64,000 bases of DNA from Mya arenaria. Lineage: Eukaryota > Mollusca > Bivalvia > Myida > Myidae. The position numbers and the translations under genes are program-made. The stretch lies in the NCBI RefSeq assembly GCF_026914265.1, contig NC_069125.1, positions 71,068,046 to 71,132,045 on the forward strand, read 5' to 3'. Positions 1-12,105 of this stretch are shown here, in pieces (the stretch's first letter is position 1; every line of letters begins with the position of its first letter). The notes beneath the pieces are model-generated. The model saw only the letters and a program-made list of their open reading frames with translations. It did no database searches and had not been told where the DNA came from.

Positions 1-441
1 AATATAAGATGTCACAAAATTTTGGATCAAAATTTTGTTGCAGTGCTTTCAAATGAGTTAATTTACCACCGGAGATACATGTTTCTGCGGTAACAGCATG
101 GTGTTCCCACTTTTCCTCCATCATTGGATTGTTCCCAGACCCATCTCAAAATTTCTATTTCTCATGCTATTTTTTATCTCTGGAACCCAGAACACATTTC
201 CATGATCCCTCCAACAATCTTTATTTCTTTTGTTTATCATAAAATTGCTTTCTTACTATTTTAATGGAATTTTGAAAAATAAATTGCAAGGAATTCTGTC
301 TTATTTCTGTTCTGATTTTTGACCATGAGTGTGCTTGGTTTATATGCTCCACAGTTTCCTTCCTTCAACTAACATCATCTACTAACGTGATTGTACTTGT
401 TGGATATTTGCCGCCAGTCACCCGCCACTCTCTGATTGTAG

Positions 442-572
442 ATCCCCCTGGCAGATCGGAGCCCCCCATCTCCCCATCAAATCCTGGACACGACTTCAAG
501 AGAGTCTACAAACTCACAAGCCCTCCGACAAAGAAGGCTTTTGCACCATTTGACACTGTGCCGCCTCTATAG
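442..572 (+). CDS. Candidate alternative terminal exon (unknown, possibly STAC-like gene)
   Basis: An open stretch follows an acceptor (ttgtag, ending at 441) and closes with TAG at 570-572. It encodes about 43 residues rich in Pro, Ser and Lys, ending FDTVPPL. The first two bases complete a codon, so the upstream donor must be phase 1. The exons at 1106 and 4131 need the same phase, so all three could be alternative choices after one exon lying left of the window. I do not recognise the peptide. It could instead be the last exon of an unrelated upstream gene, or chance. Confidence 0.4.
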
Positions 573-1105
573 GCGAACATTTTCAAAACATTTTACCTTT
601 GTTGCAGTAACCCTTCGTTATTCTGCTTGATGTTCAGAGAGTCTCTGTTATAAGTTTTTCATTGTTCATGTATGCCCTCCTGGTTTTAGAAAATAGTGCT
701 CATTATAGTATAACTTCTTGTTGCGATGAAAAATATATACAACATGACTTCCCTGCATACAGGTTGGACTTTCATGAAAACACAGTGGTTGCCTTTAATG
801 ATTTCTAGTTGCTGTTCCTTGATATGCATGTTAAGCATGTACATTTTAAACTCCTTTGTTTTGGTACAGTGATATGCTTTGTTTTCTGATATTGACCACA
901 CTTTTGGAGCTGATATATCCATGTACCATAAGAAGTTGAAAAACATTTAATGTGACAATAAAAGATGCGGCCTTACTTTAGTTTTTTACCATTTTAAGAT
1001 TGTAAGTGTGCAAGCGAGTTTTTTTTAATTCCCATGTAACAGCTCAGGATGAGTGAAGAGTGGTCTAACCTCTGACTGTCATGAGCAACCATCTTTGCTT
1101 TCTAG

Positions 1106-1170
1106 GCCAGCAGCCACCAGCTAAACCAGAGAAAGACACCAAGAAGGGGAAAACCAAGGCTGTCAAATAA
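1106..1170 (+). CDS. Candidate alternative terminal exon with Lys-rich tail
   Basis: After an acceptor (gctttctag, ending at 1105) comes a short open stretch with a TAA stop at 1168-1170. It encodes about 21 residues with a basic end (KKGKTKAVK). Its two-base lead needs a phase-1 donor, as do the candidate exons at 442 and 4131. It could end a short isoform of the STAC-like gene or an upstream neighbour. No domain is visible. Confidence rests only on the acceptor, the phase match and the composition. Confidence 0.4.
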
Positions 1171-4130
1171 CACCATGTCTTGATTTGTGTTCACATATTT
1201 ATGCATCTAAGTGTGAGTTCATTTCCGGTGGTGAATTACTGCAGTAAGTCAGTCTCAATTACAACATTGATCCCATAACAGTGTACCTGCAAGGAAGCTG
1301 GCCCGTATGTTGCCTTAAACAGCGACATTGATGCATGATGTTGAAGGTCGTGAATGGTGTACATGTAGTGGAACAGAGACTGTGTTTATAGAGTAATGGA
1401 CCTTCACACTGTTTTGGACACTTAGAAACAAACTTGTTTTTTACTTTCTGGTAGTGTTTGATATGTTTTATAAGACTATAAACTCTGTACATTTAGTATT
1501 GAATTCAAACATGTTCTTTCTTACTAAAGTAAGAAAATTAATAACCGTAAGTGTTACAGATATAGATTTGGTTATTTTGTACCTCTTCACAGAAATAGTG
1601 CACATCGAAATCATTTTCACATTTATATTGATATAGCTCAAGTCTGTTTCTTAGATATTGCATTATATTTGTAATGTTATCATCATTGCGACATCTACCA
1701 ACTGCTCCAACCCATTCCCTGGTTAACCCCCACATATTCCATGTTGTGAAGAATGGTACACTGTACCTCGCAGAATAAATGAGAAGTTTACATCATTATT
1801 GGTCTCATGTTTTATGCCCATGACCATTTCTATCCATCTGTGTAGATGCTTAATGCTCGTTTCTTACCCTGTGATTATTTTTATAGACATTAGTATCTTA
1901 TCCTTAAAAGATTGTTAATATAGAAGTGACTGTAATATTTACACCAGTGAAAGGACAGCTTTGCTCTCATGCATGTGAAGATTCAGACCAATGAAAGGGA
2001 AGTAAGATATCACAAGTATCATTTTAATCTGAACACAGTGGGGGAGGGGGGGGGTCTGAACATTAAAATTTGCTAGCAACTTTAAGATGAAATTAAAGAG
2101 ATTATATTCCTGTTTTGTGAATATTTTCAATTGAATAATATAATCTATATTAAAACAGAATTGGACCCCAAACACAATATCTTGGTATGAAAAAGATGGT
2201 TTATTCTTACAAAATATTATTTTATCTGTTCTGTCTATTTTTTAAACATTCTTGTTCATTTCTAGACAAAATTTGAGTTCCCCAATTTTAGCAAAAATGA
2301 TCAGAAAGGCCCCAGTCCCATTACAAAAAAAAACAGTGGTGCAAGTTTGTATTTAATTGTTATTTACTCAGAAGCAGCATTGACAACATAACATTTGCCA
2401 GAAAGTGTTTTGTTAAGATGTAATTGAAGAGAATATGCTTGTGTTTCATGAATAGTTTCAATTGAAATTACAAGTTATAAATAATTTCTATAACACAGCA
2501 ATCTGTCTTCTGTAAGTCTGAACTAGTATTTTATACAGGTGATTGCTTGTTAATGCTCTATTGGCAGATAGTAATTTTAGCATGATATTTGTGAGATATT
2601 TTTCTTGTTAATGCTCTTATGGCCACATTTTGTACACACACTATGAGTTACAAGCAGTTGATTTTGATGAAATGCTGTCAACAACATTAAATTAAGCAAT
2701 GCCATACTCCATAATGTTCAGCAAAGTTTGTTAAATATGGAACTGGCAACAAAAATGGCCAACATTTTGTAAACAATATAGAGGCCACATTTTCTACCCA
2801 ATCTTTCTAACTTTGTCAGAATGTTTGTCTTCATGTACTCTATGCCAAGCTTGAGTTATAGTCATGTCCAATCAAAAAGTAGGTCACAAACAAATGTGAA
2901 AACACAAGAAATGGTGCATCATTGCCCTCTTGTTTTGCCAATGTTCTCTAATTTGTTTTGTACCTCCTTAAGAAAATCTTATGTTTATTTAACAGTGTTA
3001 TGGAATTATGTGTAAGTTCTGTTAAACGAAGTAAAGTAATTTTGTGAGCGATGACTTCATTTTTCGACTTTAAATAGGAGATTGAGTTTATTTAAGTGTT
3101 GAGTTCATGTAGGTGTATATTCCTTGTGATGTTGAATACCACTGTCCATGTTCTTGAGCCATACTCTTCACTCAAAGCTAATGGCCTTATAATGCTTGTG
3201 ATTTTTTTTCTTCAAAATAATGTCCCAAATGAATTGCATTGTTTATATCATGTTTTTACAGACTTGCTGAGCTTTCATTTGTTGCTATCATTATCATTCA
3301 CATTCAGTCTCATAGTATTATTTTGTTAAACATGTTGTTGTTGTTGTTGTTTTATTTCTTTACATATTAATTGATGTTTAAGTGTGTTGTCCTTTATTGA
3401 CACATGTATCTATGATGAATAAAATGGAATTTCAGCAAACGGCTTTTCTCCTTTATACACTGTATTTTTGCCATCAAAGATACAGTTGCTGTTTATTCAT
3501 CTATTGGTGATCTTACATGATATATATATGAAAATTACTCTAACTTTTCTTCTATATTTCGAGATCTATTTCAACTAGAAAGATTGAATGTTCTGTTGAC
3601 AAATTGCATGTTTGTATGGTTATAGCTGGCTTCCGTCTCCATAGCTCGAGTATTTCACTCTCTGCATTGGTAAAGCCAATGTTATTAACACCTGTTTCAA
3701 ATGTAATCATAATTGTAGTAGCAGTAAGATGATATCATTTGATAGTCAAAGCATGTGAGCATGTGTGTATGTTTGTTAGATATATCTTCCTAACAGCCTT
3801 TAGATATGGGTAGATTTGTTTCCTGAACACATTTTGCACCCTTTCACAAAAAGGCTTGATTTCGCAGAGAAAGTGGAAAACATGTTGCAAAACTATTTGT
3901 TTGTGTTTTAAAAACTTTTGTTTTTTTATGCATTATTGAAAATAAAATAAATGCTTTTGTTCTTTATTTGATAACATTGTATTATCTGCGACTAAGGCCA
4001 AGCAATTCATGTATACACACACTGCAGTCTTTTCTGCTTATACAATAGCTGCAAGTTTCCCTTACGTTTCTTTTTCTTTTCTTTTTTGTTTATTTGCGTA
4101 TTAGTTGATTATTTTGCACTTTTTTAACAG
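1171..4130. other. AT-rich non-coding stretch, intron or 3' UTR
   Basis: I see no convincing exon here. Short ORFs have no plausible splice context or recognisable residues. AATAAA-like signals occur near 1774, 3418 and 3940, so part may be 3' UTR for transcripts ending at 570 or 1170. The remainder would be the intron in front of the exon at 4131. Confidence 0.5.
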
Positions 4131-7100
4131 TTTCACATAGCCCCAAAACTCGACGAAAGAAGCTGAACGCTCGCATGAAAAGTTTTTCCTTGGACACCCC
4201 GGATCCCCCAAAACAGCTCTTGGCAATTGACGAAACAACCAAGAAAAAGAGCAGCTCTTTCACTAACACATGTTTTGGAGGTAACAAAGGTTTTGTTTGT
4301 GTAAATGTATCTCACATCATGATCTCCATGCACAAAAGTCCTAATAACCCCAAAGCCCTCAACCTCATACGAAAGGCTGTTCCAAGACCAGTTTACCAGT
4401 CTTGTACAGTGGTACAATTATGCCTGTACTTCCTAACCATGCATGGAACTCAGTTATATTCCCAAAGCCAAGCATAATGATAGTTATTGCAAGTTTTAGA
4501 GGGGTAGTTGTTATGTTGTTGTGGCATGGTTAAGAAGGAAAATATGTGTTCATTGGTGATTGTACAGTGGTAAGTGAATGTACAGTGGTAAGTGTACAGT
4601 GGTAAGATAATGTACAATGTGAGCGTACAGTGGTAAGAGAATGTACAATGTGAGTGTACAGTGGTAAATGAATGCACAGCGGTAGGTGTACAGTGACAGT
4701 GATAATTGAGTGTTAGAAATGTTGTACAGATATTGCATGACCACTAATATTAACTAGAAGTCCTTAGAGTTGAAAATGTGCTCCAACAGCCATACCAAGG
4801 TAAGCTCACTTTGAAAAATATGTAAAAAATTAAAATTCTAATAACTGAAATAACCCATAACTTAAAAAAAATTGAATGCACATTTTTTAGTACACATTTT
4901 GTTCACATTATCACAACACAGTTTATTCTAAAAACACCGTACAGATATGAAATACTGCTTGTAGTGAAATGTAGCTTGTAGGTTAGCACTGAAAACCACT
5001 AAATGAACTCAATACTTTCATATAATGCCCTTAACATTATGTTGTTTGTCCTTTCTTGTAGGCAAGGAGAGCCCCGAAGACCGTTTGTCATACTCTGCAT
5101 CAACCCTTCGGAAAAAGTTTGCCCTGGCCAAGGCAAGCTCTCTCGAGATGGAGGAGAAGAAGACCCGCAGCTTCTCCCCATCACCCAAATGTTCACCGGT
5201 ATGGCTATTACAATTGGTGTCAATTCTATTTGGTTGATAAATTTTACATTGCCCAGTGTTGATATTTTTGATTACCTAGTGAAGCATGTTGTTCAAATTG
5301 TTCATTTTGATATGTTTTCATTACCTTGTAAGACCGCTTCATTACCAGTTAAATCTCTTGTTGATAATTTTCTGTTGCAAAGTATTAAAATGTCTCTCAC
5401 CAATGTACAAAGCTGACATGTTGGCAAAGCTGGCGTCTTACCTATGGAAATCTGATGTACTGGTTTAAAGGGTGAAGAGTCAAATTATATCAATCACAAT
5501 TGCACTCTATTTTAAATGGGAAAGGTATGTGTTGTCTGAGAAAAATTATGCAATTTTGTTGGAGATTATGTACACATTAAGTTGGGCGCTACATCTTTGT
5601 AAAAATGTTTGTTTTACTTCCAGAAATCTCAACGAAAAGATATTAAGAATTTGTATGTAGCATTATACAACTTTAAAGCCAAGGAGAAGGATGATATTGA
5701 TCTGAGGTACTTATTATTTGTTATTTTATCTTAAGTGTATTCATCCCATGGTGTGCATTCATTTTTTTATAAGCCAAGTTCAAAAGCAATAATTGTCAAT
5801 GATTGACAGTTGGCAGATTTCACGTTTTGGTGACCAAAAAGTTCCCGGCGAATATTGATTTTTAAAATTTATTGCAGATTTGTGATTTCAACATAATCTT
5901 TTACAGCAATTTCTTATCTATCATATTTTAGAACATTTGCAATGATTTATTCATGCATTTTTATAAAAAAAAGAATTTTGTATCGCCATACCATTTGTGC
6001 TAGTGTTACAATATTGCCGGTAAAAACTTGTTATGCCCCCTTTTGAAAAAAGTGGGGTATATTGTTTTGCACATGTCGGTCGGTCGGTCGGTCGGTCGGT
6101 CGGTCGGTCGGTCTGTCTGTCTGTCGGTCGGTCGGTCGGAATACCAAATGGTTTCCGATCAATAACTTGAGAACGCTTTGACCGAGGGACCTCATACTTG
6201 GTATGTGTATTGGTCATCACCAGCAGATGAACCCTATTGATTTTGAGGTCAGTGGGTCAAAGGTCAAGGTCAGTGTGACCTTTACATGAAAAACGGTTTC
6301 CGATCAATAACTTGAGAACGCTTTGACCCAGGAACCTCATACTTGGTAGGTGTATTGGTCATGACCAGCAGATGAACCCTATTGATTTTGAGGTCAGTGG
6401 GTCAAAGGTCAAGGTCAGTGTGACCTTAACATGAAAAACGGTTTCCGATCAATAACTTGAGAACGCTTTGACCCAGGGACCTCATACTAGGTAGGCTTAT
6501 TGGTCATGACCAGCAGATGAACCCTATTGATTTTGAGGTCAGTGGGTCAAAGGTCAAGGTCAGTGTGACCTTTACATGAAAAACGGTTTCCGATCAATAA
6601 CTTGAGAACGCTTTGACCCAGGAACCTCATACTTGGTAGGTGTATTGGTCATGACCAGCAGATGAACCCTATTGATTTTGAGGTCAAAGGTCAAGGTCAG
6701 TGTGACCTTAACATGAAAAACGGTTTCCGATCAATAACTTGAGAACGCTTTGACCCAGGGACCTCATACTAGGTAGGCTTATTGGTCATGACCAGCAGAT
6801 GAACCCTATTGATTTTGAGGTCAGTGGGTCAAAGGTCAAGGTCAGTGTGACTGTAAGCTGAAAAAAGGTTTTCTGATTGTCCATATTTTATTTTCTTATA
6901 TAGTAGACAGTAGAAATTTATATGTCACTAAATGCATGAGTTGAAGTATCAGTTTTCAGTGAACATCTAGTTTAATTATGCCCCCCTTCGAAGCAGAGGG
7001 GTTATATAATTGCTTTGCACATGTCGGTCGGTCTGTTGGAAGACCAAAGCTTGTCCGAGTGATAACTCAACAATTCCCGGACCTATGGTCATCAAACTTG

Positions 7101-10100
7101 ACATGAAGATTAGGTATGACCAGTAGATGACCTGCCTCATATGCATCCAATGACAAATCAGCTGTCATTTCAGTCCATGCATATTTCATTCAATTGTCCA
7201 AATATTTCTGGCAACTTGGCGCTCAGGGGGCATAATGTTTGACAAACATCTCTTGTTTTTAATATTTTGATCCAAAGAAGTATTTTGTCTTGCACTAAAT
7301 GGTTCATTTATCTATAAAACAGATTGTACTGACAAAAAATAAAAATTGTTTCGTTTTTCTCAAATAAATTTATTGAAACAAACCCTAATTGGACAACAAG
7401 ACAGAAAATGTTTTCTGCAAACATAGGTTTTCTTTTTATATCAGATCAGATAAGCTATAAACATAAATGTTTTGTTGTGGTAATATAAATGTCTCTAGTA
7501 TGGTGCAATTATCATTACCTTTGATATTAAACATATATATTATAAATTGCTAATTGCGAGTATGTGCTAGTGTTACCACAAAACAGAATGAGTAACATTA
7601 GCAGTATGTCACATTAGCAGTTGGACAGAATGTTTCACAACAAATTAAATACAGACCTACCACAGACTGTTTGAGCTTGATACAGTATAAAACAAACTAT
7701 ATAAATGATTGATAAACACGGTCAATTGATAATCACAAAAATTCTTAATTCTGTCCAATAAATAACGATATCAAACACAAAAGCAGTATGAATTCAATAT
7801 AAACTACGTACCTAATGAATGAATACTTACAAACGATAGTTTACAGACGACATTGTTATGTTCGAATAATTAACTCTGGGAAAGTCATCAAATTTCAACG
7901 ATTTTCTTGCTTTATTAAGCGCTTGTCTTAATGCTAGCGTGACATAATGTTAACGTTACATCGAAGGACAGAATAAGCCAAACTTGGATTAAGTTTTTAT
8001 CAACGGTATTCACCACTATTTTTATCATTTCAATGTCAACTGTGAACCAGTCCAATATAAAAGTAATCGCTACCCGGATGTTATCCCTCAGTCGGTGTAA
8101 ATTATTCACGAATAGAAAAGGTGCTATCGTCATGCTAAAATGGGACAGAATCGATTTTGAGTAACATTAACACATTTTTAGACCTAAAAAACTTTATGAT
8201 CGGGAATGACCAATTTCTTGTTACATGCAATACTGTTTTTATCCGACACGTAGTCTTTGTTTTCAGTGATTTAATAAAGGTGTGTTTAGGCTTAAAACAG
8301 TTAGCAGTGGATCACGTCTGCTAATGTTACACAACAATTCGAGGACAGATTACCGTAACGTTATCACCATGCGCAATTACCGAAAATTTAAGTATATTAC
8401 GAACGAAATGCAATCATTTTAGATATATTATTGTTTTAATTAACATTTCTTGCAAACATTATTCAACAGACAAGAATAAAATACTTACCAGATGTTACTG
8501 AAAAGCATCCTCAAAAAAGTGGTATATTGGTACCGGGAAGATTTTCTGTCTTTTTTGTCCTAAATATCGGCATATTTTTACATTTTTTTACCTTATTTAA
8601 CACAATATTTTCATTATTTTAATACAAATCACTTCTATTAGGTGTTCTTATTGGGTTGGGAAAGGCAATTGCTGTATATATGACGTTGACATGCAATAAC
8701 AATAAATGAAAGCAAATGGGCCAAATAATTGCCTTTTTTGTGAAATCTGCCAGTTGCAAAATCTACTGTAAAAGAAGCTCCTGATGATACACTGCAGATT
8801 TCAAAATGCTCTCATGTTTTTTTAATTAGAACATTGGATCTTACAGAGTCATTAAACATACTTAAAATATATAATTGTAATGGATGGGAACATTGTATCT
8901 TGGAGATAGAGTTCCCATATTGAAATCACAATGAAAAAATAATGTATGATGTTGGATGTGATTGAGTTTTATATGTTAATGATGATGTCTAAAACATAGT
9001 CATCATTTTACAGACTTAAAATACTTGTATGTCTTCGATATCACAAACACAATACTTTATACATGCATAATTTGCAGTATATCTGTATACATGTATCCAA
9101 TGTCCTTGTGATTGTTACAGAGCTGGCTGGAGGGTGTCTGTCACTGACAGCTCGAAGAAGGACTGGTGGAAGGTATGTCCTATGTATGAAGCCTGGCCTT
9201 GTATGGCATGTATATGACATGCACAGTAGCAGGCCTATTTCCAATGCAATCCTAACTTTCTGCCAAGAATGGCAAAATATCTGTTTTCATGATGATAGGA
9301 ATACATGTAAAGATTATTAGAATGTTCTGCATGTGAAAATGGAGTTTCAGGAGGTGTCCTTGGTTATGTTTACGACAGTGCGACTGTGTATAAAATAAGT
9401 AATTTATCTATGTATGTGTTATGAATTCTATTTAAAGGGACTATACACCAAATTGGCACCAAACGAAGTTTGTTTCTGTAACCAATCTCAGGACAATTAT
9501 TTAATAAAATGTTTTACTCTTTGATATCATGATTGTAATTTTTTTTTACCAAAATGTAAACATAAAATCGAGTCAAAATTGCAGTCCAGTGTTGTATCCA
9601 CTGTGCTACTAAGGTTAACACTTAACATCTGGAATATTTAAGCTATATACCTAACTTGGTAATATCACGTGATAACATCGACTAGCCAATCACGCACAAG
9701 AATGAATTATTGGTATACATACCTAGTAATCTTTTTTAATGGAAAATACGAAAAAACTGGTGTATAGCCCCTTTAATTTGTCGACTAACAAAGAAAATAA
9801 AAATTCTGTGTAATGTAATCCACTATGATGATGTGTTGCAGGGCAAGTGTCGTGGGCGTAGTGGGTATTTCCCGGCGACATACGTGATCCCACTCCAGCC
9901 TGACCAGCGGGTGTTCCAGGTCCAGCAAGCTCTTAACCTCAGCGATGGCCAGTTTTCCATCAAGTTCCACAAAGACCAGGTAATGACCAACTCCTATTTC
10001 TGGGGCTAGTTGCATGCATCTACGGACAGCTATAAGCTGAGACCACAAAATGGCAATAGCATATTGAGCAACAAGCTGTGAGTGAAGTTAACCAACAATA

Positions 10101-10653
10101 ATGACCTATGAAGGATTGATCATGCTTCCCTGAACGTGATTTTTACTTATCATTTTTACTTATCATTTTAACTTATCATTTTAACTTATCATTTTAAGTA
10201 ATCTGTCCCACAGATAAGCTTGTACTCTGATAGCTCCATTAACCGTAATGTAAAAATGTTGATGTCTGATGACACCCATATACCGGTAATGTTGTTATCA
10301 TTTGAAAGGTATTTGCCTGCTTATACTAAATGTAATAAATGACCTGAATACATCAAACATAAAACTAGAACAGTTTGTATATTTGCTCTTTTATTCAATT
10401 GAAATCAGGCTTAAAATTACGTGTCTAGCAGCCGAGAAAATGTTTATATTATAATAATTTGGATAAATGTTTAATATGATCTTTTTATCTTGATATTTTT
10501 ATCATTCTATCATAAAAGTTTGGTTCTAGATTGTGGTATTGATTGTTTCAGATAGTGCTGCAGGTTGGTGAGGAGGTTGACGGGATGGTCCTGGTGCGGG
10601 CTGCAAACAACAGGCAGGCCCTCTGTCCCTACATCTACCTCCAAGAGTTGTGA
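4131..10653 (+). CDS. STAC: STAC-like adaptor, 3' exons with two SH3 domains
   Basis: Six exons join in phase: 4131-4280, 5062-5198, 5624-5706, 9121-9172, 9842-9979 and 10552-10653 (TGA at 10651-10653). They encode about 219 residues. The first two exons give a basic, Ser-rich linker (KSFSLDTPDPPK, STLRKKF). Exons 3-5 make SH3-1, with ALYNF, an acidic RT loop (KEKDDIDL), DWWKG and GYFPATYV. Exons 5-6 make a divergent SH3-2 lacking the WW pair and ending at the C-terminus. A linker followed by tandem SH3 domains at the C-terminus is the STAC1/2/3 layout. In vertebrates these proteins bind the CaV1 II-III loop, slow channel inactivation and, for STAC3, support excitation-contraction coupling. 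The expected N-terminal C1 zinc-binding domain is not in the window, so the gene starts to the left. Introns at 4281-5061 and 5707-9120 hold repeats. Family call is strong; the orthologue within STAC1-3 is not resolved. Confidence 0.85.
4560..4700. repeat. Short degenerate tandem repeat in STAC intron
   Basis: Units built around GTACAGTGGTAAG recur about seven times with variable spacing, alternating with GTACAATGTGAG. ORFs on the minus strand here, rich in Tyr, Thr and His, are products of the repeat. Confidence 0.7.
6030..6870. repeat. ~145-bp tandem repeat with ERE-like palindromes
   Basis: The block opens with TTATGCCCCC and a (GGTC)n tetranucleotide run at about 6076-6140. About five units of 145 bp follow (one is 137 bp, having lost 8 bp). 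Each unit contains GAACGCTTTGACC, CCAGCAGATGA, GATTTTGAGGTCA and the run GGTCAAAGGTCAAGGTCA. Four units hold a perfect AGGTCAgtgTGACCT at 6267, 6412, 6557 and 6694; the fifth at 6839 is damaged. It lies in the STAC intron between exons 5624-5706 and 9121-9172. A related fragment lies at 52130-52720 in a SUR intron. Confidence 0.9.
6973..7246. mobile_element. Small element with ATTATGCCCCC terminal inverted repeats
   Basis: The left end reads ATTATGCCCCC and the right end GGGGGCATAAT, about 270 bp apart. In between is CATGTCGGTCGGTCTG, shared with the neighbouring 6030-6870 block, and a GACCAGTAGATGACC segment. This looks like a short non-autonomous member of the same family. No ORF is present. 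Confidence 0.6.
9432..9776. mobile_element. TTAA-flanked MITE (piggyBac-like)
   Basis: TTAA at 9432-9435 and 9773-9776 flank inverted ends AGGGACTATACACCA and TGGTGTATAGCCCCT. The TTAA duplication and 15-bp TIR are typical of piggyBac-related MITEs. The interior contains the palindrome TATCACGTGATA and, on the minus strand, a tRNA-like A-box (TAGCACAGTGG). It has no ORF and lies in the STAC intron before the exon at 9842. Confidence 0.7.
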
Positions 10654-12105
10654 CACACCTAGTGACTTTCCCCTTTGACAACGTTCATTTGCTAGTCCCC
10701 TTGTTACCTACAGGGGAATAATTAATGACCTAAGGAGTACCACTGAGGCACTGACTATTGTGACTTGTGTGTGATCCACATTCACCACCTTGATGTACCC
10801 ATGCACAGCGTTATTTCATATTGAAATAAGACTTAATATGTGGACAATCATTGTGAACACTTAGAACTTTGTTGATGCGCGTACTTCCCAGAATGTGACC
10901 TACAATCTCCAGCCACCTTGCCTACATGTAGTTGTAATATACATGATACACGTACCAGTGGTCAAAATTGACAAATTGACAAGTACAATAAGATCATTGT
11001 CGAACTCCTTGCTAACTATTTAAATTGCGTCTACACTGAAAATCTTTATGTTATATCACTGGTAAAGTTTTTTTGATTATGACTATGCACTAAAATGTTG
11101 ATTAAACTATTTTCAAATTGTTATGATTACAATTCATTTTGCAATACAAAATATTCCATCATTAATCCAGGTAAAGTTTATACTGATATTTGATTTGTTA
11201 TAATCCATTTCTACATTAAAATGAAGAAGTGATATATGTAGAATATATTCTGCAGTACAATAATGTCTTAATTAATCCAGTATACCTCCCCATATTGTCT
11301 TAACTATGCTAGATGTGCAGAAGTTTGGCGGTTTACCTTGATCAGTTTTATTTAACATACCATTCAATTATCTGTTATTTGGAAAACAGTTGGCAATCTG
11401 GAAAAAATGCAATCTAAATACAATGTTCACTTTCTGTTTTGCAAGAGGTAATCCATTTGTTGTGAAAATGTCTGTAAGTATCATTGGTACCAAGTATTTT
11501 TGATTGTCTGCCAAATATTGTTTTCTCGATTGTTTCAGATGCTTCAGGGATTTTAGAAATTATGAAGCACATTTTAAGAATGCCTTTTCCAATAGTAATG
11601 GGTGTGTGTTTGTTATCTTCAATTTCATTTCTAATTATTCAAAATAATTCTGATGGTCCATTTTATGTAATTGCTATGACAACAACAGCTCCATCATTGG
11701 TTATGTGATGTTATGCAAAACTTTACAGGCGTTGGCTTCAAGTCAGTGTGCAAGAAATTATACAAAATTTACCATTGTTTTCTTTGTTTGATGGCTCATC
11801 ATGATTTTCTTAATTTTGTTCAGAATAGCCTTTTCTATCTTTGGCTATATGATTATTAATCATTAGTGGATTAATCATTAGTGGAATGAAGTGAATGCCC
11901 CTTGTATAGAACTTGTATCATGCGTATGGCTAAGTCAGTGCATAATTACATGTATAACTTAATGTTATTATTGTTGGCTTCTGTTGAGCCATTTGTACAA
12001 GGTATTCCTTGGTAAACAGCACTTAAATGTAGACTTTTAGGTTATGGATGGATGGAGAACTATTTTTGATTTGTCTGTGATGTGAATATATTGTCAATAA
12101 GTAAT
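10654..12105. other. STAC 3' UTR and downstream non-coding sequence
   Basis: This is AT-rich sequence after the STAC stop codon with no supported exon. The ORF at 11484-11708 has no splice context or recognisable residues. The transcript end is unclear. Confidence 0.5.

Noticed and set aside
4090..4417. Minus-strand ORFs of 65 and 94 codons
   Set aside because: They lie opposite the STAC exon at 4131-4280 and have no splice or family support.
5003..5416. 137-codon plus-strand ORF
   Set aside because: It overlaps the STAC exon 5062-5198 in another frame and runs into intron; the spliced frame matches the SH3 gene.
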